In this document: piece by piece, positions 16,895 to 26,241 of the stretch | Layout of the letters: each line of letters begins with the position of its first letter | Numbering within the stretch: the stretch's first letter is position 1 | Source of the DNA: Corynebacterium xerosis NBRC 16721 = ATCC 373 | GTDB lineage: Bacteria; Actinomycetota; Actinomycetes; Mycobacteriales; Mycobacteriaceae | Length of the DNA: 64,000 nucleotides | Assembly (NCBI RefSeq): GCF_001552415.1 | Contig: NZ_BCRD01000008.1 | Span: 1 to 64,000 of the forward strand | Direction: 5' to 3' | Position numbers and translations under genes: made by a program | Notes under the pieces: model-generated | The model's input: only the letters and a program-made list of their open reading frames with translations | Told to the model about the DNA's origin: nothing | Database searches by the model: none

Positions 16895-17377
16895 TCAGTC
16901 CCTGGCCCGCACCTGGTGCTCACTGGCGATGGACACCCGGTTGAACGCGTTGATGGCGATGGCCGTCCATTCGGCGGCCGCGATCTCGGCGTCGCTCAGG
17001 TGCTCCGCGGCGGCGTCGTACGCGCGCCGCCGTTCCGCGTGGTCGGGCAGCAGGGTGATCGCTTCGGCGAGCTCGAGGACGGAGCGCTCGCGGTCGTCGT
17101 AAAGCACCGACTCGCGCCACGCCGGCAGCAGGTCGAGCTTCTGCTCGGGGACGCCGGCCTCGCGGGCGGCGGGAAGATGCTGGTTGAGGCAGGCGACGCA
17201 GCCGTTGAGCTGGCTGGCGCGGACGTTGATCAGCTCCGCCAGCGCGCGGTCGATGCCGTTGCCGTCGGCGTACTCCCGCGACTCACCGGCGACCTTGATC
17301 AGGGCCCGGTAGACGGTGTTGCCCTCGCGGACCAGGTTGACGCGCTCGGCGGGACGGTCGGTGTTGTCGGTGCTCAT
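16895..17377 (-). CDS. Carboxymuconolactone decarboxylase / AhpD-like family protein
   Basis: 160 residues with the AhpD-type redox core LNGCVACLNQHLPAAREAG, a CxxC followed by a histidine. The remainder (ERSVLELAEAITLL, WTAIAINAFNRVSIAS) is the usual all-helical fold. Members are thiol peroxidase-like reductases or decarboxylases; the CxxC/His triad suggests peroxide detoxification. A copy of the dispersed word (17096-17105) falls inside. Confidence 0.88.
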   Translation of the reverse strand: MSTDNTDRPAERVNLVREGNTVYRALIKVAGESREYADGNGIDRALAELINVRASQLNGCVACLNQHLPAAREAGVPEQKLDLLPAWRESVLYDDRERSVLELAEAITLLPDHAERRRAYDAAAEHLSDAEIAAAEWTAIAINAFNRVSIASEHQVRARD

Positions 17378-17437
17378 TCCCCCATGATCGGCGATCGCGC
17401 CGCCTTTTGCGACCGGCCGGCCCGGGTGCGGCGCCGC

Positions 17438-17938
17438 TCAGCCGATGTTCGCGCTCAGCCAGTCGGCCAGGACCAGCGCGTGGTTGTGCTCGCGGTCCTT
17501 GGCGGCATAGACCAGGACCAATGGCTTTGCGACGGTCGCCGACTCCGCGGCCCGGAGCAGTCGGTCGATTTCGGCGTGGTCGGCTTCGGCGGTGTGCGCG
17601 TCCGTATTTTCGGCACCTGTGGTTTCGGCTTCGGTGCCTCCGGCCTCGGTGGCTTCCGCGGCGCGGGCGTCGAGTTCGTGGCGGTACCGGTCGGCGAATT
17701 CGTCGAATTTGGCGGGATCGTGGCCGAACCACGTGCGAAGTTCCGTCGAGGGCGCGACGTCCTTCAGCCAATCGTCGAGATCGACCGCGTCCTTGGCCAC
17801 CCCGCGCGGCCACAGGCGGTCCACCAGGATCAGCCGGCCGGGCGCGTCGACCTTCCCGGAGCGCAGGTCGTGGATCTTCGCGACGCGGATGGGGCCGCCG
17901 CCGTCCCGCGTCGACGTGTTCTGCTCCTGATCGGACAT
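17438..17938 (-). CDS. DUF488 family protein
   Basis: 166 residues with the DUF488 hallmarks VDRLWPRGVAKD, WLKDVAPSTELRTWFGHDPAKFDEF and DREHNHALVLADWL. About 35 residues in the middle (EATEAGG...AHTAEADHAE) are a low-complexity Ala/Glu/Thr insert not usual for the family. The biochemical role of DUF488 is unknown. A dispersed word (17524-17533) encodes VAKP. It is encoded separately from, but in the same direction as, the AhpD-like gene. Confidence 0.88.
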   Translation of the reverse strand: MSDQEQNTSTRDGGGPIRVAKIHDLRSGKVDAPGRLILVDRLWPRGVAKDAVDLDDWLKDVAPSTELRTWFGHDPAKFDEFADRYRHELDARAAEATEAGGTEAETTGAENTDAHTAEADHAEIDRLLRAAESATVAKPLVLVYAAKDREHNHALVLADWLSANIG

Positions 17939-18153
17939 GGCCCGACCCTACGCCCGTGTCCCGTCCGACTGCCGCCGGTTTTCCGTGAACCACGCCGTTA
18001 ACGACGGTGAACGGTACTTTGCGCCCTGCCGCCCGCCCCGATCCGGTGTTACCATTTCGTAGGCGAATACAAGGTCGGCGTGCTAAACGCCTCGCACGCG
18101 CCGCCGGTGACGGTGGCGCGGCGGATCGCCGGCCCGGGAATGGAGGATCCGCC

Positions 18154-18489
18154 ATGCAGTATCTTCTGAGCGTCCACGGGCGCCGTGACATCAACCCCTA
18201 CGATTCGGACGAGGACATGCACGCCGCGTTCGAACGCGTCGGCGTGTTCAACCAGTCCCTTCAGGACCGCGGCCACTGGGTCCTCGCCGGCGGGTTGGTG
18301 CCGCCGGACGCCGCCAAGACCGTGCTGCCCGACGGCTCCGTCAACGACGGCCCGTACCTCGCGTCCGACACCTTCCCCAGCGGTTTCTGGATCATCTCGG
18401 CCGACGACGACGACCAGGCCGTCAACCTCGCCGCCGAAGCGGCCGAGGCGTGCGCCAACATCGTGGAGATCCGCGCGCTGGCCGAATAG
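18154..18489 (+). CDS. YciI-like (YCII/DGPF domain) protein
   Basis: 111 residues. The start MQYLLSVHG and the block LPDGSVNDGPYLASDTFPSGFWIISADDDDQA match the YCII-related/DGPF-type ferredoxin-like fold. The ATG at 18154 has GGAGGA upstream. Some relatives sit beside ECF sigma factors, but none is seen here. The exact function is unknown. Confidence 0.85.
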   Translation: MQYLLSVHGRRDINPYDSDEDMHAAFERVGVFNQSLQDRGHWVLAGGLVPPDAAKTVLPDGSVNDGPYLASDTFPSGFWIISADDDDQAVNLAAEAAEACANIVEIRALAE

Positions 18490-18501
18490 CGGGGCGGGGG
18501 A

Positions 18502-20028
18502 TCAGTCCAGGTCGACGTGAACGCGGTCGAGCTTGGACACGAAGGGCGAGAAGATCAGGCCGATGAGGCCGATGATGCCGCCGGCGATGAACGCTTCCGA
18601 TGCGCCCGCGGCGGTCGCCGCCATGGGGGTGGCACCGGCGCCGGCGGCCGCCGCCGCGCCGATGGTCATCGACGCCACGAGCACCGCGGTGCCGGCCGCG
18701 CCGGCGAGCTGCTGCAGCGTGTTCATGATCGCGGAGCCGTGGCCGTAGAGCGGCAGCGGCAGGGAGGCCAGGGCGACGGTCATCAGCGGGGTCATGACCA
18801 GCGCCATGCCCAGGCAGAATGTCACGTGCATGGCGATGACGACGCCGATGGGCGTGGTCTCCGACAGGGTGGTCAGCCACCACTGGGCGCCGGCCATGAT
18901 CGCCGCGCCGGGGATGACCAGCGGGCGCGGTCCCACGGCGTCGTACGCGCGGCCGATGAACGGTGACGCGATGCCCTGGATGATGCCGCCGGGCAGCAGG
19001 AGCAGGCCGGTGGTCAGGGCGGAGACGCCCAGGGCGGTCTGCAGGTAAATGGGGATGACGATGACGGTGCCGAGCATCATCGCCATCGCCGCGACGACGA
19101 CGATGACGGACACGCGGAAGTTGCGCACGGCGAAGGGGCGCAGATTCAGCAGCGCGCGGCCGGACTTCTCCAGTTCGCGCTGGCGCACGACGAAGGCGGC
19201 CAGGAACACCGCGCCGGCGACCAGGGCGATGATGGAATCGCGGCCGGTGCCGTCGACGATGGCGCCGACGGTGGACAGGCCGTAGACCAGGCCGCCGAAG
19301 GCGAGGGCGGAGATGATCACCGAGGCGACGTCGAAAGGCACGCGGCGGGTCTCGGAGACGTTGCCGATCAGCGCGGCGCCGGCCGCCAGGCACACCAGGG
19401 CGATGGGCAGCATGACCCAGAACAGCCACCGCCACGACAGGGCGTTGAGGATGAACCCGGACAGCGTCGGGCCGAGCGCCGGGGCGACGGAGATGACCAC
19501 GGAGTTCAGGCCCATCATCGTGCCGCGCTTGTCGGGGGCGACGCAGGTCAGGGTGACCGTCATCAGCAGCGGCAGGATCAGCGCCGTGCCGCACGCCTGG
19601 ACGACGCGGGCGGCGAGCAGCACCGCGAACGCCGGGGCCAGCGCGGCCATGAGCGTGCCGGCGGCGAACAGCGACACCGCCACCACGAACATCGCCTTGG
19701 TGGTGAACCGCTGCAGCATGAAGCCGGTCACCGGGATGACGATGGCCATGGTCAGCATGAATCCGGTGGTCAGCCACTGGGCGATGTCGGCGGAGACGGA
19801 GAAGTCCGACATGATCGCCGGCAGCGCGACCGACAGGATCGTCTCGTTGAGGATCATCGCCATCGCCGAGACCACCAGGATCGCCAGCACGATGTTCACG
19901 CGCTTCGGGTCGAGGCCCGTCGGGGCGTCGTGGGCGGCGTCGTGGTGGGCGGGGGTGGGGGCCGAGCCGGTGGCGGGGCCGTCGGAGGTCGCTCCGGGCC
20001 GGGAGGTGGGTGCGTCAGCCGTCGTCAT
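18502..20028 (-). CDS. MFS multidrug efflux transporter (DHA2-type, 14 TM)
   Basis: 508 residues. A 40-residue polar N terminus is followed by about 14 hydrophobic segments. DHA2 signatures include ETILSVALPAIMSDFSVS, the motif-C-type SVVISVAPALGPTLSGFIL, and ALSWRWLFWVMLPIAL. Relatives export drugs or lipids. The start ATG at 20028 is the first in frame after the divergent spacer. It converges with the YciI gene, leaving only twelve bases between stops. No regulator is adjacent. Confidence 0.9.
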   Translation of the reverse strand: MTTADAPTSRPGATSDGPATGSAPTPAHHDAAHDAPTGLDPKRVNIVLAILVVSAMAMILNETILSVALPAIMSDFSVSADIAQWLTTGFMLTMAIVIPVTGFMLQRFTTKAMFVVAVSLFAAGTLMAALAPAFAVLLAARVVQACGTALILPLLMTVTLTCVAPDKRGTMMGLNSVVISVAPALGPTLSGFILNALSWRWLFWVMLPIALVCLAAGAALIGNVSETRRVPFDVASVIISALAFGGLVYGLSTVGAIVDGTGRDSIIALVAGAVFLAAFVVRQRELEKSGRALLNLRPFAVRNFRVSVIVVVAAMAMMLGTVIVIPIYLQTALGVSALTTGLLLLPGGIIQGIASPFIGRAYDAVGPRPLVIPGAAIMAGAQWWLTTLSETTPIGVVIAMHVTFCLGMALVMTPLMTVALASLPLPLYGHGSAIMNTLQQLAGAAGTAVLVASMTIGAAAAAGAGATPMAATAAGASEAFIAGGIIGLIGLIFSPFVSKLDRVHVDLD

Positions 20029-20383
20029 GCGGTGCCTTTCGTCGTCGGGTGACCATTGGGCGCGTGCCCGGCTCGTCGAACGCGGCCACGCGGTCCCGTC
20101 CGGCACGCCGCACGGTGGCGGCGATGTCCGGTACACGCCAACGACGGCGCAATGGGGAACCGGCCGATGCGGGGTGCCGCGGAGAGTGCTTTCCGACGGC
20201 CACCGCGCGGCATCGACCGGCGTGAGAGCGTCACCATGCCAGAAACGGACGGCCGCCCGCTAATGCGCCTCGGCCCGACGGCGGGGTGCCACTGACCCGG
20301 TCTCACCCCCGGGGTCTTGCTATCAATCCAGGTGGCGGACATTTTCCGGGCCGCCGCCGATGGGCGCGCCTACCGTGGGCGCC
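20029..20383. other. Gene-poor spacer between divergent MFS and Nudix genes
   Basis: 355 bases without a convincing gene. Frames that stay open here have Arg/Pro-rich composition typical of GC-rich non-coding DNA. One variant of the dispersed word occurs (complement reads GTCGGAAAGC, 20188-20197). A lower-GC patch near 20314-20345 may carry the Nudix promoter, but no clear -35/-10 pair is visible. Confidence 0.5.
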
Positions 20384-20968
20384 ATGACGCCGGATTTCAT
20401 CATCGAATTGCGCAAGCACGTGGGCAACGCGGAACTGTGGTTGCTCGGCGTGACCATGGTCGTCGTGCGGGGAGCCGACGGCGACGAGGAGGTGCTGTTG
20501 GTCCGCCGCGCCGACGACGGCCGGTGGACGCCGGTGACCGGAATCGTCGACCCCGGCGAAGCCCCCGACGACGCCGGCGTGCGCGAAGTGCTGGAGGAAA
20601 CGGCGCTGCACGTCGAGGTGGACAAGCTGCTGTCCATCCAGGTCACCCGCAAGGTCCAGTACCCCAACGGCGACCGGGCGCAGTACCTGGACCACGCGTT
20701 TTTGGCGTCGGTGGCGGGAGACACGGGCGGCGCGGGCAGCTATGGCGGCACGGACGGCTCGGGGAATGCGGGCGGCGCGGAGGATGGCGCGGGAGTCGCC
20801 GAGCCTCACCCCGCCGACGGCGAGAACACCGCCGCGGAGTGGGTGCCGCTGGCCGAGATCCCGCCGATGGGGCCGCGGTTCGACCGCACGGTGGAGCTGG
20901 CCATCGCCACGCGCCGCGGGGAATCCGACGGTGCGGTGCTCTTCGGGGCCGAGGAACGCAGAAGGTGA
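20384..20968 (+). CDS. Nudix hydrolase
   Basis: 194 residues. The Nudix box is GIVDPGEAPDDAGVREVLEETA (residues about 55-76), with the catalytic REV-LEE core intact and Thr in place of the usual Gly after EE. A Gly-rich, low-complexity insert (about residues 110-145) interrupts the fold before the last strand. It likely hydrolyses a nucleoside-diphosphate-linked substrate. The ATG at 20384 is preferred over an in-frame ATG at 20360. The 3' end overlaps the mug start, so the two are probably an operon for nucleotide or DNA hygiene. Confidence 0.87.
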   Translation: MTPDFIIELRKHVGNAELWLLGVTMVVVRGADGDEEVLLVRRADDGRWTPVTGIVDPGEAPDDAGVREVLEETALHVEVDKLLSIQVTRKVQYPNGDRAQYLDHAFLASVAGDTGGAGSYGGTDGSGNAGGAEDGAGVAEPHPADGENTAAEWVPLAEIPPMGPRFDRTVELAIATRRGESDGAVLFGAEERRR

Positions 20969-21555
20969 GCGGGGGATCGGCGGCCGACCTCGACGCCTAC
21001 CGTGACGCCGTCATCGACGACATCGGCATGGACACCTGCCGGCTGCTCGTCGTAGGCATCAACCCGGGGTTGTGGACGGCGAAGGTCGGCGCTCCCTTCG
21101 CCCGCCCCGGCAACCGCTTCTGGCCGGCGCTGCACGAAGCCGGCATCACGCCGCGGCTGGTCGACGCGCGCGACGGGCTGTCCGACGCCGATCTGGGCAT
21201 GCTCGCCGAGGCGGGCCTGGGATTCACCAACGTGGTGGCCCGCGCGACGGCGCGGGCCGGCGAACTCGCCGACGACGAGATCCGCGCCGGCGGCCGCGTC
21301 CTCGCCGAGAAAGTGGCGCGGCAGCGTGACCTGCGTGGCGGCCCGGAGGTCGTCATGGTCGCCGGCATCGGCGCATTCCGCACCGCATTCGGGGCGAAGA
21401 CGCCGAGTGGCGGGAAGGTGGGCGTCGGAAAGCAGGAAAAAGCCATCGGCGGCGCGGAAACGTGGGTGGTGCCCAATCCGAGCGGGCTCAACGCCCACGA
21501 GACGGTCGAGTCGCTGGCGCGGGCGTACCGAGAGGCGTGGTCGCGGCTGCGGTGA
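20965..21555 (+). CDS. mug: G/U mismatch-specific uracil-DNA glycosylase (Mug)
   Basis: 196 residues from GTG at 20965, which overlaps the Nudix stop (GTGA). Mug/TDG motifs are LLVVGINPGLWTAKVGAPFARPGNRFWPAL and VVPNPSGLNAH. It removes uracil or other damaged bases opposite G. Pairing with a Nudix hydrolase suggests pool-cleaning plus repair. A variant dispersed word (GTCGGAAAGC, 21425-21434) is present. Confidence 0.9.
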   Translation: MSGGSAADLDAYRDAVIDDIGMDTCRLLVVGINPGLWTAKVGAPFARPGNRFWPALHEAGITPRLVDARDGLSDADLGMLAEAGLGFTNVVARATARAGELADDEIRAGGRVLAEKVARQRDLRGGPEVVMVAGIGAFRTAFGAKTPSGGKVGVGKQEKAIGGAETWVVPNPSGLNAHETVESLARAYREAWSRLR

Positions 21556-21567
21556 AGCCGGGGCGCG

Positions 21568-22089
21568 TCAGTCGCGCGGCCGCAACCGGGGCATGACCTG
21601 CTTCTCGGCCAGGTGCAGCTGCATCGCCGGCATGCGAGCCAGGGCGGAGGCGGCCTTGGCGGGGCGGGGCGACATCAGGCCGCGGCGGGCCAGCGCCGGA
21701 CCGATGGCGGCGAGGAGTTCCGCCGTGGAGGCCAGCGGCCGCATGAACATGGTGATGCGATCGACGAGGCCGTCGTCGCCGAGATGCAGCCACTGGATTT
21801 CCTCGAGGCGGCGGCCGTTGACCGTGTTGGTGGCGTGGATCGCCCAATCGGCGCCGGCGCCGGTGACGCGGGCGACGTCGACGTCGTCGAGAACCTCGAA
21901 AGCTGCGGCGAAGACCGCGGCGACGTCATCGGGGCCGGTGAAGTCGAAGGCGTCGGTCAACGGCGAGGCGAGCACGATGGCCGGGGCCATCAGGTCGCGC
22001 ATCCGGCCGGCGTCGAGCGCGCGGTCCGCGGCGACCCACGATTCGATGGTGGGCGGCAGGATGGCGGGGCTTCCCGAGGAGACGGTCAT
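21568..22089 (-). CDS. NTF2-like / SnoaL-type protein
   Basis: 173 residues; the cone-shaped NTF2-like fold is suggested by ESWVAADRALDAGRMRDLMAPAIVLASP and the C-terminal strand pattern AIHATNTVNGRRLEEIQWLHLGDDGLVDRITMFMRP. The last 40 residues are a basic tail. Such proteins are small isomerases, hydrolases or binding proteins; no catalytic residues are clear. The start at 22089 lies five bases after the stop of the upstream MFS gene, so they are co-transcribed. Confidence 0.8.
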   Translation of the reverse strand: MTVSSGSPAILPPTIESWVAADRALDAGRMRDLMAPAIVLASPLTDAFDFTGPDDVAAVFAAAFEVLDDVDVARVTGAGADWAIHATNTVNGRRLEEIQWLHLGDDGLVDRITMFMRPLASTAELLAAIGPALARRGLMSPRPAKAASALARMPAMQLHLAEKQVMPRLRPRD

Positions 22090-22094
22090 GGGGA

Positions 22095-23420
22095 CTACTC
22101 TCGGCCCTTCCGCCGGGCCAGCGCAAGACCCTTTTCCGCGGCCCGGCCGACCGGGAGCATCGACGCGACGCACACCACCGCGCCGAAGAGCAGGCACAGG
22201 ATGATGCCCCACTCGCCGCCCAGGCCGGTGAGGCGGCCGACCAGCGGCGCCACCAGCGACAGGGTGAACGGCACGAAAAAGCCGATGTAGGACAGCGCGT
22301 AGAACACGCCGATCAGGGCGCCGAGCTCGTCGGGGCGGGCGATGGCCTCGACCTCGCGCAGACCGGCGACCATCATGATGCCGTAGCTGGCGCCGAGGAC
22401 GATCGCGGCGGGGAAGACCATCATCGGGCTGTCCAGCAGCACCGTCAGCGCGCCGAGGATCATGCCCGTGCACGCGATGCCCAGCGCCAGCACCGACAGC
22501 GGCAGCATGCCCTTCGCGGCGACGCGGGCGGCGGTCGGTTGGATGAGCATGCCCGCGATCATGGCGACGCCGGCCAGTGCGCCGATGTAGGCGGTCTTCA
22601 TGCCGATGTCCTGGGCGACGTAGACCGGCAGCGTCACGAACGACACCGTCACCGTGCCGAACACCCACGGCGCCCACGCGGCCACGGCCCACAGGAACGT
22701 GCCGGTCAGGGCCACCTTCGGGATCAGCGGGCCGCGCCGGGCGGCTGCGGCGCCGGCCGAGTCGCTCGAGCGGAACTGCGTTTCCGGGGTGGTCCACATG
22801 ATGGGGATGACCACCGCCAGCACGCCGAGAAACACCAGGTAAGGCACCAGTTTCGGCCCCGGCAGAAACTCGGCGACCAGCCCCGCGATGAAGGGCCCGC
22901 CGCCGAAACCCGCGGACACGGCGATGGTCGCGCGCCTCGGACCTGCGGCCGGCTGATCGACGGAGAGCTGCTTGATCCACGCCGCCCCGCACGCCATGGC
23001 CATGCCCACCGACGCGCCGACGACGAACCGGCCGGGGAACAGCAGCCATTCCGGCCCGACCGACGCCGACGCGAGGATGACCGTGCCCAGCGCGGAGACC
23101 AGCATCGCCGGGCGCAGCACCGCGCGGCGGCCGCGGCGGTCGGAGATGGGGCCGAAGATCAGCAGGGCGGGCACCAGACCCGCGGCGTAAATGCCGAACA
23201 TCGCCGTCACGGAGGATTGGCCGGTGCCGTTGAGATCCCGGTAGACCTCCAGCATCGGCGCGAAGAGGTTGGCGCCGTAGCCGATGGCGAACATGGCCAG
23301 CCCGACGCGGAGCCAGTCCCGGCGGCCGATCATCGGCCGGGCGTTTTCCTCGGCGGTGGGAGTCACGATGGGTTCGTCGGGTTCACCGGGCGACCCATGT
23401 GTGTTCCGCGTCACAGTCAT
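22095..23420 (-). CDS. MFS transporter (12 TM)
   Basis: 441 residues with about twelve helices. The inter-domain signature GPISDRRGRRAVL (motif A) follows helix 2, and GRFVVGASVGMAMACGAAWIKQL fits helices 4-5. Substrate unknown. It lies directly upstream of the NTF2-like gene in one transcript. The promoter is presumably in the 490-base spacer upstream. Confidence 0.9.
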   Translation of the reverse strand: MTVTRNTHGSPGEPDEPIVTPTAEENARPMIGRRDWLRVGLAMFAIGYGANLFAPMLEVYRDLNGTGQSSVTAMFGIYAAGLVPALLIFGPISDRRGRRAVLRPAMLVSALGTVILASASVGPEWLLFPGRFVVGASVGMAMACGAAWIKQLSVDQPAAGPRRATIAVSAGFGGGPFIAGLVAEFLPGPKLVPYLVFLGVLAVVIPIMWTTPETQFRSSDSAGAAAARRGPLIPKVALTGTFLWAVAAWAPWVFGTVTVSFVTLPVYVAQDIGMKTAYIGALAGVAMIAGMLIQPTAARVAAKGMLPLSVLALGIACTGMILGALTVLLDSPMMVFPAAIVLGASYGIMMVAGLREVEAIARPDELGALIGVFYALSYIGFFVPFTLSLVAPLVGRLTGLGGEWGIILCLLFGAVVCVASMLPVGRAAEKGLALARRKGRE

Positions 23421-23908
23421 GCGGCAACCCTACCGATGGAATCGACTTCCGTGAATGGCCGCTAACTCTTTTGTCGCCGAAACCCCCCGAACGGGGCCGG
23501 GCGGCTACGGGTGGCACCCGTGCCTTCTCCCCGCGGGTCGGGCCGCGTTAGTGCATGAGTCCTCCAGACCCCATTTTCGCCTCCATCGCGCACCCTTCTG
23601 ACCTGCGGCGATGTAAAAGCGTATTTCGACTCTGGAGGATCCGCGCACTAACTCCCGCACGTGCATATTCCCGCCCGTGGTCGCGGCATCCGGGGATTCG
23701 CTCGGCCACTCACGCGCTGTGGCCGTGGAATCCGGGAAATCGTGCAAAACGCCTCACCCCGGGCGTCCGCGACCTGCACTCTTGGGGCCGCCGGCTGAGT
23801 CGAATTGCGCGAAAAGTGATCGGCTACCTCGGCCGACACTTCATTGCGGGGCCGGCGGCTGAGTCGCGACGGCGCGGCCGGCTCCCGGCTCCCCGCTTCC
23901 GGTCGCCG
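23421..23908. other. Gene-free spacer with inverted and direct repeats
   Basis: 488 bases with lower GC in the first half. No open frame here shows family resemblance. It contains the inverted repeat described separately, and two direct copies of a 19-base word (GGGGCCGSCGGCTGAGTCG, one mismatch) starting near 23784 and 23851. It should also hold the MFS promoter. Confidence 0.6.
23547..23652. repeat. Imperfect inverted repeat, 22-base arms
   Basis: Arm 1 (23547-23568) and arm 2 (23631-23652) are reverse complements at 17 of 22 positions. The outer GTTAGTGC and inner TCCTCCAGA blocks are perfect and five central bases differ. The 62-base spacer is less GC-rich than the flanks. The arms could be terminal repeats of a miniature element, or two operator half-regions. 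Confidence 0.7.
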
Positions 23909-24586
23909 CTACCGGCCTTCCGAGCGCAAATAGGCGAGGACGGCGGAGACGCGGCGGTCGGCGCCGTCGTCAAGCGGAAGCTTGGAGAAGATCCCGCCGA
24001 TGTGCTTGCGCACCGCCGCCTCCGACACCACGAGGGCCTCGGCGATCGCGTGATTGGTGCGGCCCTCCGCCATCAGCGACAGGACCTCGCGCTCGCGGGG
24101 CGTGAGCAGGGCAATCGGGCCCGACGCGGCCGCGCCGCCGACGAGCGCGCGGACCACCTCCGGATCGATGATGGTCTGGCCCGCCGCGACATCCGCCACG
24201 GCATCGAGGAAGTGGCGGACGTGCGCGACGCGGTCCTTGAGCAGATAACCGAGACCGCGGCCGCCGCCGGCCATCAGATCGTCGACGTAGGCCACCGACA
24301 CGTACTGCGACAGGACGATGACCGGCAGCGAAGGGCGCTCCCCGCGGATCTGCGCCGCGGCGCGCAGGCCCTCGTCGGAATGGCTCGGCGGCATGCGGAC
24401 GTCGGTGATCACGAGGTCCGGGACGGTGGCGCGGACGGCGTCGACCAGCGCGGCGCCATCGCCCACCGCCGCGACGACCTCATGGCCGCCGCGGGCCAGA
24501 ACGGCCTCCACCCCCGCGCGCAGCAGGGGCGAATCCTCGGCGAGGACGATGCGCAGCGGGGCCTGCGCGGGGGTGGCGGCGGTCAT
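23909..24586 (-). CDS. LuxR/NarL-family response regulator
   Basis: 225 residues. The receiver domain (about 11-130) has the acidic pair E17/D18 and phospho-acceptor D62 in VITDVRMPP, with lysine in LLKDR. The LuxR-type HTH covers about 158-220 (LLTPREREVLSLMAEGRTNHAIAEALVVSEAAVRKHIGGIF). The start overlaps the sensor kinase stop by ATGA. It probably controls targets outside this window, or the divergent DedA gene. It carries one dispersed word (23966-23975) encoding PLDDG. Confidence 0.93.
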   Translation of the reverse strand: MTAATPAQAPLRIVLAEDSPLLRAGVEAVLARGGHEVVAAVGDGAALVDAVRATVPDLVITDVRMPPSHSDEGLRAAAQIRGERPSLPVIVLSQYVSVAYVDDLMAGGGRGLGYLLKDRVAHVRHFLDAVADVAAGQTIIDPEVVRALVGGAAASGPIALLTPREREVLSLMAEGRTNHAIAEALVVSEAAVRKHIGGIFSKLPLDDGADRRVSAVLAYLRSEGR

Positions 24587-26004
24587 CGGCGCGGATCCTC
24601 CTCCGGGGTCGGGGTGGTCGGGACGGCGGGCGCCGCGATGATCCGCGTCGGGCAGGTCAGCGTCACCGTCGTGCCGCGCCCGTGGGGGCTGGTCACGGCC
24701 ACGCTACCGTCGACGCCGGCGGCCCGCTGGCGCATCCCGCGCAGGCCTTGGCCGGTGGTGGCGCCGTCGTCGGCGAGTTCCACCGCGCCGCCGCGGCCGT
24801 CGTCGGCGACCGTCAGGGACAGCACCGCGCCGTCCTCGATCCGGGCAACGACCGTCGCCCGGCTCGCGCCGGAGTGCTTGGCCACGTTGGACAGTGCCTC
24901 GGCGGCGAAGAAGAACGCCGCCTCCTCGATGTGGCGCGGCATCCGCACGGACGGCACGTCGACGTCGACGGGCATCGGCATTCCGGCGGCGAGGTCCGCC
25001 ACCGCCGCCCGCAGCCCGTGCTCGGACAGCGCCCGCGGCTGGATGTTGCGGATCACGCGCCGCAGGTCGGCGAGCACGGCGTCGACGTCGCCGTGCACCT
25101 CGGCGGCGAGCCTGCCGGTCGGTCCCTCGGGGTCCTCGGCCTCGGCCATGCCGAGCTTCATGGTCAGGGCGACGAGCCGGTGCTGGACGCCGTCGTGAAG
25201 CGCGCCCTCGATCCGCGTGCGTTCCATCGCCGCGGCGTCGAGCACGTCGGACCGGGCGGACTCGAGGCGGTCGACGTCGGCGCGCAGCTGGCCCTCGTCG
25301 GGCGCCATCAGCGTCCGGCCGAGCCGCCCGGTCGCCCAGGCCCACAGGCCGGCGGCGTAAAGCAGCGCGATGATGAAGACCACCGCGGCGACGACGATCC
25401 ACGTCACCAGCAGCCACGTCGGCAGCGGCGCGATGAACGTGTCGTACATGCCCTGGCCGACTTCGGCGTTGGTCGCGTTGTCGCCGAGCGCCTCCACGGG
25501 CGTGCCGTCGAAGAACGGCCACGGGGAGAACAGCATGGTGAACATCGCCGGCAGGAACGCCACCCCCACCGTGAACGGGATGAGGAGGAAGATCACCAGC
25601 GCCAGGTGCGCGAACTGGGCGAACGTCGGCGTCCCGCCCTCGTCGGCCAGGCGGTCGATGGGCGGCCCGATCTCGTCGGCGCCGGGCCGGTCGATGAGCC
25701 GCAGTCGCCACACTTCGACGCGCAGCAGCGCCGGCCACAGCAGGTTGCGGATCTGCGGCACGAGGCTGAGCACGATCAGCGGCAGAATGACCGAGCCGAG
25801 CACCGACGCCAGCGCGATGCCGACGATGATGTTGCCCAGCGCCAGCCACGGCCACTTGGTGAACAGGTAGCCCGGGCGCCGCAGCGCCTCGCCCAGGGTC
25901 GCGGGCGCGCGGTGGCGCCGCTCGGTTTGCTTGACGACGGCCGGCGCGCCGCGCTCCTCGGCGCCGTCGTAAAGCGAAGTGTCGTTGATGTGCGTGGTGT
26001 TCAT
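24583..26004 (-). CDS. Two-component sensor histidine kinase (NarL-partner, HisKA_3 type)
   Basis: 473 residues with four or more membrane helices (around 52-84, 132-158, 195-225) and an extracellular loop between the second and third. The HisKA_3 dimerisation motif ERTRIEGALHDGVQHRL carries the phospho-acceptor H270. The ATPase has N-box AEALSNVAKHSGA and G1-box VADDGRGGA. It is the cognate sensor for the overlapping LuxR-type regulator. Three copies of the dispersed word lie in this gene (25192, 25929 on the opposite strand, 25966). The signal sensed is unknown. Confidence 0.92.
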   Translation of the reverse strand: MNTTHINDTSLYDGAEERGAPAVVKQTERRHRAPATLGEALRRPGYLFTKWPWLALGNIIVGIALASVLGSVILPLIVLSLVPQIRNLLWPALLRVEVWRLRLIDRPGADEIGPPIDRLADEGGTPTFAQFAHLALVIFLLIPFTVGVAFLPAMFTMLFSPWPFFDGTPVEALGDNATNAEVGQGMYDTFIAPLPTWLLVTWIVVAAVVFIIALLYAAGLWAWATGRLGRTLMAPDEGQLRADVDRLESARSDVLDAAAMERTRIEGALHDGVQHRLVALTMKLGMAEAEDPEGPTGRLAAEVHGDVDAVLADLRRVIRNIQPRALSEHGLRAAVADLAAGMPMPVDVDVPSVRMPRHIEEAAFFFAAEALSNVAKHSGASRATVVARIEDGAVLSLTVADDGRGGAVELADDGATTGQGLRGMRQRAAGVDGSVAVTSPHGRGTTVTLTCPTRIIAAPAVPTTPTPEEDPRR

Positions 26005-26241
26005 GGCGGGTCCTTCCGTGTCCCGGCGGCGGGGCCCTGTTGCCCCGTCTGACCCAATTGCACCGCTCCACCAGCGAAAATACAGTGGCCCGCGCGCCCG
26101 TTTCCGGGTAGTGCGCGCGCTACCCCCGGTGGTCGGCGGGAACCTCCGGGGGCGGCGGGGAGTTGAGAATGGGTCGCCGAAAGCGCGAAAATCTGTACGA
26201 CGCGGGCATGTGACGCCCGCGAGCCACCGCGAAGGAGCCCC

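Noticed and set aside
23505..23747. 80-residue minus-strand frame in the spacer after the MFS gene
   Set aside because: It crosses one arm of the inverted repeat, has no family resemblance and no ribosome site; treated as non-coding.
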